Shown piece after piece: positions 18,536 through 27,412 of a DNA stretch of 64,000 bases. Each line of letters opens with the position of its first letter. Positions within the stretch are counted from its first letter, which is position 1. The translations under genes were made by a program, and so were the position numbers. The notes below the pieces were generated by a model. It searched no databases. It worked only from the letters and a program-made list of their open reading frames with translations, and was not told the DNA's origin. This DNA comes from Pseudomonadota bacterium (GTDB taxonomy: Bacteria > Desulfobacterota > Syntrophobacteria > Syntrophobacterales > Syntrophobacteraceae), in contig JAEZHY010000281.1 of the NCBI GenBank assembly GCA_023416335.1, positions 1-64,000 of the forward strand. The letters are read 5' to 3'.

Positions 18536-18866
18536 CAGAATCGACTTTCGAAAGTAGGTGAGCGGAGTGACACTCCGGCGCGTTCACTTAGGGAATTATA
18601 TCAATAGGGAGTCACAAAAAAACTCCACCCGTCTTAGAAACCCGCGCAGTTATATTTTCGTCTTCCCTGCACGGCTTGAATTTCCGAAATTTTGAGAATG
18701 TCGGATTGCGGCAGCCAGCGTAGGCTGAACTGATGGGCGCCCCGAATCAATCCGGAGTGTCGCGCATAAGGAGCAATCGATGAGAGAGGGGAAGGAAAAC
18801 TGTCTGTAGCGTGTCGTATGCAGAAGGTCCCGAAGGGACGTGAAAACTCTCTTGAAACAGATGATT
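18536..18866. other. Intergenic stretch upstream of ercA
   Basis: No gene is seen. It should hold the promoter of the ercA operon, and the palindrome listed separately is its main feature. The part next to 18866 is simply downstream of a secreted-protein gene. Confidence 0.5.
18563..18577. promoter_or_regulatory. Perfect palindrome upstream of ercA, operator candidate
   Basis: CGGAGTG-A-CACTCCG is a perfect 7-bp inverted repeat with a 1-base centre. It lies 27 bp before the ercA start and is flanked by a looser GTGA/TTCAC pair. There is no T-run, so it is not a terminator. The binding protein is unknown. Confidence 0.45.
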
Positions 18867-19226
18867 CTACCATTGTCGCCATAGGGTGATTGTGAAGCCC
18901 TGGTCTCCGAAGAGTATTTCATCAGTGGTGATAAATGTAATTGAATAATAAAGATGATTGACGAATCCGACCCTGTTGTACGTAATGGTTATTATTCCAC
19001 CCACATATGTGGGACTCCAGCTCCACGTACCGGTGACCGGGTCCATGCCGGAGACTGACAAGAATGCGTCGCCGTTCCCTGCCAGGTTCAGGATAAGCGG
19101 CTCCCCATTCGAGAAGTGACCCGTCCAGTACCCGACTGGAGCTGCAGATTGCGCATGTGCCGGCTGGGGCGGGAAAAGCAAGGCCGACAACAAAACCATG
19201 CTCAGGACGACGATTCGGATTCTCAT
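18867..19226 (-). CDS. Small secreted protein of unknown function
   Basis: The protein has 119 residues. The ATG at 19226 follows AGGAGC at ideal spacing. A signal peptide with AHA cleavage motif (VLLSALLFPPQPAHAQ) is followed by about 90 residues rich in aromatic and beta-branched residues (PVGYWTGHFSNGEPLILNL, GTWSWSPTYVGGIITITYN). This is the pattern of a small lipocalin-like or immunoglobulin-like beta-barrel in the periplasm or outside. No catalytic motif is visible. It is divergent from the small CGC protein at 19370. Confidence 0.7.
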   Translation of the reverse strand: MRIRIVVLSMVLLSALLFPPQPAHAQSAAPVGYWTGHFSNGEPLILNLAGNGDAFLSVSGMDPVTGTWSWSPTYVGGIITITYNRVGFVNHLYYSITFITTDEILFGDQGFTITLWRQW

Positions 19227-19369
19227 GATCTGCTCCTTCTTTGTTCCAGGGGCCCTCAATAGCTTTTTTCAGACAAATTAATGTGAATCCCCCATTTTGC
19301 ACCTCCTCCCGCTTTCTTATCATAGGCCGAAAACGCGCAAAGCAGCAGCAAACCGAAAAGGAGGAGCGT

Positions 19370-19561
19370 ATGTGCCTTGATTGCGGATGCATGGAACCCG
19401 ATGAGCGGCATGGTGACGAACGTCATCTGATCATGCAGGATCTGGTGGATGCGGCGAAAGCGAATACCAAGCCGGCTGAGAAAACGTTCGAGACCGTCGA
19501 GGCCACCGTCAGGCAGGTTTTTGAAGGAAAGCTGAAAAGCAAGGCATGGAAACCGGCTTAG
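19370..19561 (+). CDS. Small conserved CxxCGC-motif protein
   Basis: The protein has 63 residues with a very strong AAAGGAGGAG before the ATG. It opens MCLDCGCMEPDERHGDERHL, a Cys/His-rich head that I recognise from short conserved bacterial proteins of unknown function, then a charged helix with VDAAKANTKPAEKTFETVEA. The CxxCxC plus His cluster could bind zinc or another metal. A rho-independent terminator follows at 19591, so it is a single-gene unit. Confidence 0.75.
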   Translation: MCLDCGCMEPDERHGDERHLIMQDLVDAAKANTKPAEKTFETVEATVRQVFEGKLKSKAWKPA

Positions 19562-19590
19562 CCGTGCCTTTCCCCGGAGTTCCAAAGGAA

Positions 19591-19617
19591 AAGCCCGCCG
19601 ATGCGGGCTTTACTATT
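19591..19617 (+). terminator. Rho-independent terminator
   Basis: AAGCCCGC/GCGGGCTT stem with a short CGAT loop is followed by TACTATTT. It lies 30 bases after the stop of the small CGC protein and, read on the other strand, also just beyond the stop of the U32 gene. Confidence 0.75.
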
Positions 19618-19632
19618 TCAGGCAAACCTGGA

Positions 19633-20667
19633 TCAGGCAAAAAGACCTTTTATGTTGCGGTGCAGTTCCTTTGTCTTTTCCATTCGGGCACGGTCCCGGT
19701 CATTGCCGATTTCATCGAGTTCGGCCTGGAGCGGCAAAAGTGACGGGGCGTCGTGCGGCTTGCCGGCCCTGTGAGCATCTATCAGCGATCTGTAGATGGA
19801 GATCATCCGGCCGATCAGCCCTACCGAATACTCCCGACCCTGAACTTTCAGGGTCTGAAGCCCCAGGTCCATGTAGTCCCAGAGGTCTTTTCCATTTATT
19901 ACAAAGGCAACGTTCGGGCGGCGTTGGATACGCGAATTTATTGCCTCGATTTCTTCACTTTTGACGGAGCGCTGCCGAAGCACTTTTGTCCGCTGTTCGT
20001 CAGTCAGCAGGCACAGCCTGAAGCAGCTCCCACTTCTGTCCGGCCAGCCTTCGTATTCGACAATCTCGTTTCCGTCTTCGTCATGATAGGTGCGTTTGAT
20101 GTAACTGTCGCTTATAAGTTCGTGGAAGACGCAGTTGCCGACCCCACCCACGCAACGATTACCATGCACGAGGATTTCCGTGGCCAGGCCGAGTTCGTCG
20201 GCTGCCCGCTTGAATTCCTTCAGTTTCCCGACGGCATCGATTTCCGTACTGGCAACGATCTGGGACGCACCATATTCCTTGAAGCGAACCATCTCCGAAC
20301 GCGTCCTGATGTTGCAGCCGACGCTTGCATGTATGACAAGTTCAGGGAAATTGTTCCGAACCAGCTCCATGATCCCGGGCGTCTTCACTATCACGCCCTC
20401 AGCCCCCCACGAAGCATATTTGCCGATCTTGGAAAGAACGAGCATCCACTTTTCCGGAGGAACTTCGGCGTTTATTGCCACGCGCACTCTTGCGCCGTCA
20501 AAGCGCTTCGATACCTCGATGCACTCGCGAATTTGCGAGTCCTCGAGTTCCCAGGCGCATTTGCGACGGCTGAAACCTTTCGAGCCCACGTAAACGGCTT
20601 CGGCGCCTTCGGAAAAGACCTTCTCCACCATCTCCAGACTGCCGCCCGGGGCCAACAGTTCATTCAT
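19633..20667 (-). CDS. U32-family protein (peptidase U32 / radical-type tRNA or rRNA modification family)
   Basis: The protein has 344 residues. It starts [20 protein letters not shown] then [14 protein letters not shown], the canonical opening of U32 TIM-barrel proteins, and has [14 protein letters not shown] and [12 protein letters not shown] with the conserved cysteines that in the family hold an Fe-S cluster. Family members (RlhA, TrhP, UbiU/V) act in RNA hydroxylation or oxygen-independent ubiquinone synthesis rather than proteolysis. Which subfamily this is cannot be read. The start at 20667 follows GGAGGG; the longer frame to 20712 is not needed. Confidence 0.85.
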   Translation of the reverse strand: MNELLAPGGSLEMVEKVFSEGAEAVYVGSKGFSRRKCAWELEDSQIRECIEVSKRFDGARVRVAINAEVPPEKWMLVLSKIGKYASWGAEGVIVKTPGIMELVRNNFPELVIHASVGCNIRTRSEMVRFKEYGASQIVASTEIDAVGKLKEFKRAADELGLATEILVHGNRCVGGVGNCVFHELISDSYIKRTYHDEDGNEIVEYEGWPDRSGSCFRLCLLTDEQRTKVLRQRSVKSEEIEAINSRIQRRPNVAFVINGKDLWDYMDLGLQTLKVQGREYSVGLIGRMISIYRSLIDAHRAGKPHDAPSLLPLQAELDEIGNDRDRARMEKTKELHRNIKGLFA

Positions 20668-21019
20668 ATTCCAAACCCTCCAGACAAGGCGAAAGAAACA
20701 ACCAGTCTGCAAGTAACGTATATAGCGGACCGATCATCTATTTTAATCCTAAATTCACAATAATCCATAACTAATTGGCTGTATTGACAGGTGCGGGTAT
20801 CCTCTGGGTTTTACGGCTTTTCGGGGCATTGGCGAGGAATGACGCCAATGATCGACGAGACGGAGTGGGGGGGAACAAGGAATTGAAGGAACCGGAAGAT
20901 ATTCGCCGCGGGTTATTGGGCAACCCGGATTCCCGGGCATGCGGGTGCAGGAGAAAAACGTCCCAGGCGTTGCGGCACGGTTTCCTGACCGTGCCGCAAC
21001 CTGCCGGGACAATATCTAC
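20668..21019. other. Intergenic stretch with a palindromic repeat
   Basis: No gene is seen between two minus-strand genes. It contains the palindrome listed separately at 20969-21000 and an A/T-rich part near 20720-20780 that probably carries the promoter of the U32 gene. Confidence 0.5.
20969..21000. repeat. Palindromic repeat, GGCACGGT family (copy 2)
   Basis: The arms GTTGCGGCACGGT and ACCGTGCCGCAAC pair perfectly around TTCCTG. The core is shared with the element at 2321-2342. It lies 20 bp from the 3' end of the glycosidase-like gene and could also stabilise or end its transcript, though no T-run is visible. Confidence 0.7.
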
Positions 21020-22348
21020 TTACTGTACATATTTGCAGAAGAGCGCGTCTCCCGCCGGTATTGTCATGATCTGTCCGGCGTTGTAGACGGCCCCGGGAAC
21101 ATTGCCGTTATAGATTTGAATCTTCTTTGTCGTGCCCACTCGGAGGTTGTTCGACTCGAGGTTTACCAGGACATAACCCTTTTCGAAATCCCGCCTCATG
21201 ACTCCGTTATTCACGGGGGCCCGATAGGTTACGAATTTGCCCTGTGGATTTCCGAAGTCAATGTGGGACTCCGGCACGTCATAGGAAGTGGTCGGAAGTT
21301 CTCCCTGGACCGTGTAATCAGTCCCGACCTTAAAAAAGGAATAGCCCGGCTGCCAGCTCAGCAGAAAGCACCCATAAACCCTTCTGAGCGCCTGGCTTCT
21401 CTGGTCGGGAGACATCGCCGGCAAATTGCATTTCTCAAAGAAATACTTACCTGGGAATCTATACGGAACATTTATATACCGGATCATATCCTGCTTTGGC
21501 ACTGCGCCGCCGTAAAACCCGAACTGTTCGTTTACCGACCCGCCGGAATACCCCAATAACGACAGGGAGTAGTTCTGTGCCCAATCGTAGTTCTCAATTC
21601 CATTAAAGAGCACCACCTTGTCATTCCCGAGCGCATTCCTCGTTTTTGCCGCCAACTTCGTCATTCCGAGGTTCAGCGCGCTGATCTTGGCAGTACCGAC
21701 CTGTGAAGCGAGGGTTTTCACCCTCTGGCAGGCGGCGCTTTCGCTGTTCATACAACTCAGGTCATAGATCTGGGCCAAATCGAACAGGACTCCGTCGATA
21801 ACCTGGTTGCCGTTCGTATCCGGCCTGAACGCCCATTGGACGATTTGATCGACAAACCATGCCTGGAAACCGGGGTTGGAGTAATCAACATAGTAACCTA
21901 CGTTCTTGAAAGGAATTCTGCTCCCTCCCTGGTGCAGGAACCAGTCTTCATGCCGGTTGGTGCCGTTGTAGAGTTCCGAAGCAAAGTAGGCAACAGTTGG
22001 AATGAAGAACATATAGACCTTTACATTCGGATTAAGCTGCTTGAGCCTGACCGCATCGTCGAACTGGCGCTCCAGGTCCCACTTGGCATGATATTTCGTC
22101 ATGACGATATGGCTGTAGTTCGCTGCGAGATCGCTCAATTCATCATCAGAAAACTGAAAATTGATCTGATACTCGGAATCCGGACAAGTGGTACAAGGCG
22201 CCACGCTGGGATTGGTGCCCGTTAATATGAATCTGTTGTTGTCCGATAATGCATTTCCCGCCAATGCGGCCTTCGGAAGCATTGCCTCCCCAGATAATGC
22301 TCCCAATGCCGGCACAAGAATCAGAACCAAAAGCTTCTTCCAAACCAT
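21020..22348 (-). CDS. Secreted glycoside-hydrolase-like TIM-barrel protein
   Basis: The protein has 442 residues with a signal peptide (LLVLILVPALGALSGEA). The body has a hydrolase-like barrel: YSHIVMTKYHAKWDLERQ, NVKVYMFFIPTVAY, YYVDYSNPGFQAWFVDQI, NQVIDGVLFDLAQIYDL, KVVLFNGIENYDW and SGGSVNEQFGFYGG. These resemble the hypothetical glycosyl-hydrolase-like GHL15 group, where Asp and Glu residues at strand ends would be catalytic (VLFDLAQ, VNEQF). The C-terminal 100 residues form a beta domain. The substrate is unknown. The start follows AGAGGG. Confidence 0.7.
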   Translation of the reverse strand: MVWKKLLVLILVPALGALSGEAMLPKAALAGNALSDNNRFILTGTNPSVAPCTTCPDSEYQINFQFSDDELSDLAANYSHIVMTKYHAKWDLERQFDDAVRLKQLNPNVKVYMFFIPTVAYFASELYNGTNRHEDWFLHQGGSRIPFKNVGYYVDYSNPGFQAWFVDQIVQWAFRPDTNGNQVIDGVLFDLAQIYDLSCMNSESAACQRVKTLASQVGTAKISALNLGMTKLAAKTRNALGNDKVVLFNGIENYDWAQNYSLSLLGYSGGSVNEQFGFYGGAVPKQDMIRYINVPYRFPGKYFFEKCNLPAMSPDQRSQALRRVYGCFLLSWQPGYSFFKVGTDYTVQGELPTTSYDVPESHIDFGNPQGKFVTYRAPVNNGVMRRDFEKGYVLVNLESNNLRVGTTKKIQIYNGNVPGAVYNAGQIMTIPAGDALFCKYVQ

Positions 22349-22790
22349 TTGTTTCCCTCTTTTTGCTCAGATAACCAAACCAGGTTTAAAGAACGACGAC
22401 GAAGCTACACCATCTGCATTACACCTCCTCACTTGAAGGATTACACAAAGTCTTTAAAACAGTGAATCTGCCATATCGACGCAGACCAGGTCCCTCCATG
22501 GTATTCGCCCGGTCGGAAATAACCTTGCAGGAGGTCGCGGAATATCCCCACGCCTTCGCTGCTGTACGACGCAAATTAAGAGAGAAAGTTTTCTCCGCTT
22601 CAGGTGTTCAGATGTAACTTGAATTCCGCTTTGGAATGAGAAAGGGGCGGTAGTATTGACCGATCCGCTTCTACCTCAATTTAAGGGATTTTGCAAGCCA
22701 ATACGAAGGGATGCTTCCTGACCATTAGTAAGTCTTATACGATACTCGTACTTATAAGCGAAAGGCTATTGCAAACAAACAAGGCGGATG
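22349..22790. other. Intergenic stretch, no gene seen
   Basis: It separates the glycosidase-like gene from the 3' end of the comF operon. No frame has a ribosome-binding site, and no strong hairpin plus T-run was found for the comF transcript. Confidence 0.45.
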
Positions 22791-23621
22791 TCAATCCGGC
22801 AAAGCGCGGGTTATCGTGAGTGCGTACACTCCGGAAGCCCCCTTCTTCTTGAGAGTTTTTGCGCATTCGCTGAGGGTGGTGCCGGTAGTGAAGACGTCAT
22901 CGAGCAGCAAAACGATCCGCCCTTTTACATCCGCTCCCGGTGCCACATTAAAGGCCCCTTTGACGTTTTTCAGGCGCTCCGCCCGGTTCAGGCGGGTTTG
23001 CGGCTCGGTCCGGTTCTTTCGTTCAAGGGTATCGAACGAGACTGCCAATCCGGTCCTTCGAGAGAACTCCCTCGCGAGCAACCCGGATTGATTGAACCCA
23101 CGTTGCTTGAGGCGATGCGGATGCAGGGGGACGGGCACGATAAGGTCGGGCACGGGAAACCCCGAATCGGCGTAGGCGATTCGGAGCAGTTCCACGAGGG
23201 GCGGCACCCATTCCATGCGGGCGCCGAACTTGAATTGATGGACCCTGTCCCGGACTGTTCCCGAGTGGAACACGGCGGACCGGGCCGAGTCGAAATGGAA
23301 TGCGGACTGGATGCATTCGCCGCAAAGATGGTCGTGTGAATCCGGGGAGTCGGTAAAAGGCCGCCCGCACAGCGGGCACATCGGAGAGTGGATCCGCGGC
23401 AGACGTTCCAGGCAGTCCGCGCACCAGGATCCGTCGCCCGGAATGCCGACCGCCTCGCAGCCGGCACAGATTTTCGGAAGGCACAGGTCAAGGAAAGATT
23501 CCCCCGCAAGCTTCAGCCATCCGCAAATTCCAGACAGGTATCTTACGGAGGATACGTTATCCCGTTCAGTTTCGCGGAGCCTCCCCTGCCTTTGTTGCCG
23601 CTTCTTCGGAAAGCTTTCCAT
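22791..23621 (-). CDS. comF: ComF-family phosphoribosyltransferase-like protein
   Basis: The protein has 276 residues. Two zinc-type knuckles (CAGCEAVGIPGDGSWCADC and CPLCGRPF with later HLCGEC, residues about 50-105) precede a phosphoribosyltransferase domain with DLIVPVPLHPHRLKQRGFN and PRPP loop VLLLDDVFTTGTTL. This architecture is typical of ComF, needed for DNA uptake and replication restart in some bacteria. Its start overlaps the 3' end of the TPR lipoprotein gene by 56 bp, so the first 20 or so residues may not be real. It is the last gene of the Rsb-Mla operon. Confidence 0.85.
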   Translation of the reverse strand: MESFPKKRQQRQGRLRETERDNVSSVRYLSGICGWLKLAGESFLDLCLPKICAGCEAVGIPGDGSWCADCLERLPRIHSPMCPLCGRPFTDSPDSHDHLCGECIQSAFHFDSARSAVFHSGTVRDRVHQFKFGARMEWVPPLVELLRIAYADSGFPVPDLIVPVPLHPHRLKQRGFNQSGLLAREFSRRTGLAVSFDTLERKNRTEPQTRLNRAERLKNVKGAFNVAPGADVKGRIVLLLDDVFTTGTTLSECAKTLKKKGASGVYALTITRALPD

Positions 23622-24432
23622 AAACGACGCTCAGTTCGCGATCGCATTCAGCCTGGGGCGCTCCGGCCTTCCTGGCAAGTTCGAGGACTTTTTCGGATTC
23701 TTTGAACTTGCCCTCTTCCCGCAGCAGTCTCCCGAGCGTCAGCTGGATATCGCCTCTCGATGGATCGATTGCGGCCGCTTTTTGCAACAGGGCAGCAGCT
23801 CCTCCAATGTCTCCCCGGGCCAGCTTGATGTCAGCGGCCTTAAGGCAGGCATGCAGGTCGGACGGGTTATACATTATCGCCCTGTCGTAGTTCTTTAGGG
23901 CAGCCCTGGCATCGCCCTTCCCTTCCGCGATCAATCCCAGCCCGTACCAGGCGTTGGAACACCGGAAATCCCTCTTTATGGATTCCTCGAACAAGGCCGC
24001 GGCCTCTTCCTCTCTGCCCGTTCGCAGCATGAAATATCCGAACTGGCTTGCCGTCCAGGAATTGTCTTTATCCACTTCCATCGCATGCCGGTACGATTGC
24101 TCGGCAGCGCTCGTCATGCCGCGTTTTTCCTGGATCGATCCCAGGTTCGACAAAGCCGGAGCGTAATCGGGATATTTCTGAAGTATTTCATTATAAAGCC
24201 GTTCCGCCTCGTCGAGTTTCCCCCCATCCTGGTAGATCACGGCCAGGTTGAATTTGGGCTGCGGATCGGACGGGTTCGCCATGATTGCGCGTTTGTAATC
24301 GCTGACCGATGCGTTTATGCGCCCTTTGCCGTAATGATCGACGGCACGGTTATAGGGGTCTCCGCCTCCGGATGCGCATCCCGAAAGGATAATGAGGGCA
24401 GCAAGAAAAAATGCTTTTCTACTTCTTCCCAT
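23566..24432 (-). CDS. TPR-repeat lipoprotein
   Basis: The protein has 288 residues. The lipobox LIILSGCASGGG (Cys near residue 19) marks it as a membrane-anchored lipoprotein. At least six TPR units follow, e.g. AVDHYGKGRINASVSDYKRA, AVIYQDGGKLDEAERLYNEI, GLIAEGKGDARAALKNYDRA and ADIKLARGDIGGAAALLQKA. It overlaps the mlaD 3' end by 14 bp, so it is translated with it. In this position it is plausibly an accessory scaffold for the lipid transporter, but that is inference. A TTG three codons upstream is an alternative start. Confidence 0.85.
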   Translation of the reverse strand: MGRSRKAFFLAALIILSGCASGGGDPYNRAVDHYGKGRINASVSDYKRAIMANPSDPQPKFNLAVIYQDGGKLDEAERLYNEILQKYPDYAPALSNLGSIQEKRGMTSAAEQSYRHAMEVDKDNSWTASQFGYFMLRTGREEEAAALFEESIKRDFRCSNAWYGLGLIAEGKGDARAALKNYDRAIMYNPSDLHACLKAADIKLARGDIGGAAALLQKAAAIDPSRGDIQLTLGRLLREEGKFKESEKVLELARKAGAPQAECDRELSVVYGKLSEEAATKAGEAPRN

Positions 24433-25417
24433 ATGGCCCAATTCTTCCCTTTTCTCTCCACTGTTCGGCGCCGACAGGCATCGTCTCGGGCACGCCTTCG
24501 CCCTTCCAGATGACCTTCCAGGGATGAGACCTGAGATCTTCGCTCAGAGCTTCCAGGTTGCGGGACGTCTCATTCAGGTGTGCCAGAAGTGAGGCTATGT
24601 TGTCTTCGTTCGACAGCAGAATCGCCCGCACGCCTTTGATCGTGCCCTCGGCCTCTTCAAACCCCTTGCCGGCCTGGGTGAGCGTTTTCGTAAGTTCGGT
24701 CTGAACGACGTTCAGCCGCTTTTGCAGGTCTTTATTCGTATCGCGGATGTCCTTGAACAGCGCAACCAGTTCCTTGCCACCGTCTCCGGATACCTTGTTG
24801 AGGTTATGAATCATGGGATCCAGCTTTGCAATCTGCTGACGGGTCTGGGTGACCATACCGTTCGCGTTCTGGACCATGCCGTTTGCATTCTGGATCGTTT
24901 CCTTGATGGGATACTCGGTTCGAACTTCGTGAACGAACCCTTTGGCCTCCGCCACCAGTTCCTTCACGTGGTCGGCAACTTCTTTGCCGGTTGCCAGGAT
25001 TTCCGAAAGAGAAGCAGGCGTTTGTCCTTCCATCGTCTCTCCGGACGCGACCTCGGGCGAGTCCTGGGACCCCGGCGTGATTTCCACGTACTTGCCGCCC
25101 ATCATTCCGAGGCTTCGAATTTCAGTCCGCGAATCCTTCTTCACGCGCGCATCGGGCGAAATACGAACCGTCACGGCTATGCGGTCGGCCACGCCCTGGG
25201 CTATGCGAACGTCTGTCACGCCACCGACCTCATACCCGGCATACCAGACCGGAGACCCCTTCGTGAGGCCGTCCGCGTACTGGAAAAGAAGCGTGACGGT
25301 CTTCTTGTTGTCCCAGAGCGAGCGGATGTTGCTCACCACGAAAATCCCGATCACAAAGATCAGGAAAGAGGTCAGAACCAGTAAGCCGACTTTTGTCTCC
25401 GATCGAAAAACCTGCAT
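24419..25417 (-). CDS. mlaD: MlaD-family (MCE domain) lipid-transport protein
   Basis: The protein has 332 residues. One N-terminal transmembrane helix (VGLLVLTSFLIFVIGIFVV) is followed by an MCE domain (about 38-115: VTLLFQYADGLTKGSPVWYA, VRISPDARVKKDSRTEIRS and a MMGGKYVEITPGS tail), then a long helical region of about 180 residues with heptad-like repeats (ANGMVQNANGMVTQTRQQ). The long coiled tail is typical of PqiB/Mce-like proteins that form periplasmic channels. It lies directly downstream of the ATPase and permease genes. Confidence 0.9.
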   Translation of the reverse strand: MQVFRSETKVGLLVLTSFLIFVIGIFVVSNIRSLWDNKKTVTLLFQYADGLTKGSPVWYAGYEVGGVTDVRIAQGVADRIAVTVRISPDARVKKDSRTEIRSLGMMGGKYVEITPGSQDSPEVASGETMEGQTPASLSEILATGKEVADHVKELVAEAKGFVHEVRTEYPIKETIQNANGMVQNANGMVTQTRQQIAKLDPMIHNLNKVSGDGGKELVALFKDIRDTNKDLQKRLNVVQTELTKTLTQAGKGFEEAEGTIKGVRAILLSNEDNIASLLAHLNETSRNLEALSEDLRSHPWKVIWKGEGVPETMPVGAEQWREKGRIGPYGKK

Positions 25418-25451
25418 GAAAACTGCACTCCCTCAAGGCGGGCATTGCCTG

Positions 25452-26252
25452 TTATTCAATATCCAGTAAATCCTCCAGGTAGTCGCGGCTCGACTGGCGC
25501 AGAGGGATCGGTCCGTCCGGGCTCCCATGGATGAACTGCTGAACCACGGGGTCGGTCGATTCCCGGATCTCCTGCGGCGTCCCGGCGGCTGCAACCCTCC
25601 CCCGAAAAAGGACCACCATCTGATCGGCGATACTGAAAGCGCTGCCGATATCATGCGTAATTACTACCGAGGTGATTCCCATGCGCTTGCTCAAACCCGT
25701 GATGAGCTGGCCGATAACGCCGGTCACAACGGGATCCAGCCCCGACGTGGGTTCGTCGTAGAAGACTATCTCGGGGTCGAGGGCCAGAGCGCGCGCAAGG
25801 GCGACTCTTTTCTGCATGCCGCCGCTAAGCTGCGACGGCTTGAGATGTTCGAAATCCCGGAGCCCGACCAGTTCGAGCTTCATCTTTACGATCACACCGA
25901 TAATTTTCTCGTCGAGTTGCGTGTGCTCGCGCAAGGGCAGAGCGATATTATCATGGACGCTCAGCGAATTGAGAAGCGCTCCCATCTGGAAGAGCATCCC
26001 AAACCGCCTCCGGTAGCCGTCCATCTCGTTTTCATCGAATCTTGTAATATCTGCCCCGCCCACCAGGATTTCTCCCGAATCGGGCCGGAGTACACCTATC
26101 AGGTGCCGGAGGAGCGTTGTCTTTCCGCAGCCGCTTCCGCCCATTATGGCAAGTACGCTGCCCTTCTGGACGGTCAAATTGATCCCGTCCAGAACAACGC
26201 GTCCGTCGAAGCTCTTGACCAGGTTTTTTACTTCGATCAGCGGTTCCGCCAC
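25452..26252 (-). CDS. mlaF: MlaF-family ABC transporter ATPase
   Basis: The protein has 266 residues. Walker A GGSGCGKTTL, Q-loop LFQMGALLNSLSVHDNIALP, signature LSGGMQKRVALARALALDPE, Walker B IVFYDEPTSGLDPV and switch His VVITHDIGSAFSIA are all intact. The FQMGALLNSLSV segment is characteristic of the phospholipid-transport (Mla/Ttg2) class. It partners the MlaE permease encoded 24 bp upstream. The product is a peripheral inner-membrane ATPase driving lipid movement to or from the outer membrane. Confidence 0.92.
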   Translation of the reverse strand: MAEPLIEVKNLVKSFDGRVVLDGINLTVQKGSVLAIMGGSGCGKTTLLRHLIGVLRPDSGEILVGGADITRFDENEMDGYRRRFGMLFQMGALLNSLSVHDNIALPLREHTQLDEKIIGVIVKMKLELVGLRDFEHLKPSQLSGGMQKRVALARALALDPEIVFYDEPTSGLDPVVTGVIGQLITGLSKRMGITSVVITHDIGSAFSIADQMVVLFRGRVAAAGTPQEIRESTDPVVQQFIHGSPDGPIPLRQSSRDYLEDLLDIE

Positions 26253-26276
26253 GCTGTTAAGACCTATCTACCCACC

Positions 26277-27071
26277 TTAGAGGAAAAGATAAAAAATGGC
26301 CGTGAAGAGGCAATCGGCAAGGATGATGCTGATCAGCGAAGTCACGACTGAAATCATTGTGGACCTGCCCACACCCTCGGCCCCGCCCCTCACCACGAAA
26401 GCCATGTAACAGCCGACCATCGCGATTATTATGGCAAAAACGAAACTTTTAATCAGCCCGCTGAGTATATCCTTCATCAGCAGGGCATCCACCGTATTCT
26501 GAATATACGCTGCCGAACGAATCCCGATTGCTCCGGTCCCCACGACATAACCGCCGATCATGCCGATCAGGTCGGCGAGGACCGTCAGGCACGGAAGCAT
26601 TACGATCATAGCTATAAATCGGGGAACAACCAGGTAAGCAATAGGAGAAATTGCCATGACTTCAAGGGCGAGGATTTCCTCGGTAACGAGCATGGTGCCC
26701 AACTCGGCCGTGAAAGCCGCGCTCACGCGCCCGGCAAGAACGATTGCCGTAAGCAGGGGAGCCATCTCCCGGGTCAGTGCGACGCTTGCGAGACTCGCCG
26801 CATAGGTGACGGCACCGAACTTTTCGAGCTGGTATGCTGTCTGGAGGACGAGAATAATTCCGATGACAAAGGAAACGAGAAACACGATGGGGATGGACTT
26901 TACGCCCACCTCATCCATCTGGGCGATTGCGGCCCGCATCCTCAGGGGTTTTCCCTGGAAGGGCTTCACCACTGCCCATTTCAACGTCTCCTTGAAGAAA
27001 TAGGAAATGCTTGTGATATGCCTCAGGAAAAAGACTAACTTGCTTTCCGACCGGGCAGCGGCCTCGCTCAC
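26277..27071 (-). CDS. mlaE: MlaE-family ABC transporter permease
   Basis: The protein has 264 residues with five or six hydrophobic segments and the family marks VKSIPIVFLVSFVIGIILVL, ALTREMAPLLTAIVLAGRVS, AAFTAELGTMLVTEEILALE and a C-terminal GGAEGVGRSTMISVVTSL. It is an inner-membrane permease of the Mla-type lipid transporter. The gene starts 5 bp downstream of the STAS gene stop; in E. coli the STAS protein MlaB binds the same complex, so the neighbour may play the MlaB role. Confidence 0.92.
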   Translation of the reverse strand: MSEAAARSESKLVFFLRHITSISYFFKETLKWAVVKPFQGKPLRMRAAIAQMDEVGVKSIPIVFLVSFVIGIILVLQTAYQLEKFGAVTYAASLASVALTREMAPLLTAIVLAGRVSAAFTAELGTMLVTEEILALEVMAISPIAYLVVPRFIAMIVMLPCLTVLADLIGMIGGYVVGTGAIGIRSAAYIQNTVDALLMKDILSGLIKSFVFAIIIAMVGCYMAFVVRGGAEGVGRSTMISVVTSLISIILADCLFTAIFYLFL

Positions 27072-27076
27072 CTGCT

Positions 27077-27412
27077 TTATTCTCCCCCAAGCAGCCGGTT
27101 GACGTCGGGTACCATCTCGAAGACGCTCTTCAGGTATGCCAGCTCGAAAATCGATTCGACCGTTGGCCCCGCGCCCGCCAGCGAAAAACGGATATTCCCC
27201 TTTCGAGAGAGCTGGAGCGCCTCCACGAAAGTGGCAATTCCGGAACTGTCTATATAGGGAACCTCGGAGAGGTCTACGATGATGTGGGACACCTTCTTGC
27301 GAAAAACCGGCAAGAGCGAGTTCCTGACCTGGGGAGAGGAACTCATATCGAGATCGCCGTTAAGGGCGATGACGTATACTCCGGGTTTCTTTTCGTTTAC
27401 CTGTATATTCAA
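27077..27412 (-). CDS. STAS-domain protein (RsbV/anti-anti-sigma or MlaB-like)
   Basis: The protein has 111 residues and consists of a complete STAS domain: GVYVIALNGDLDMSSSPQVR, HIIVDLSEVPYIDSSGIATF (phosphorylatable Ser in DSSG) and a C-terminal RFSLAGAGPTVESIFELA. The start is TTG, overlapping the stop of the anti-sigma kinase gene by 4 bp, with AGGAGG upstream. Its position between a kinase/phosphatase pair and mlaE means it could be an RsbV antagonist, an MlaB-type transporter subunit, or both. The phospho-Ser signature favours partner switching. Confidence 0.88.
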   Translation of the reverse strand: MNIQVNEKKPGVYVIALNGDLDMSSSPQVRNSLLPVFRKKVSHIIVDLSEVPYIDSSGIATFVEALQLSRKGNIRFSLAGAGPTVESIFELAYLKSVFEMVPDVNRLLGGE

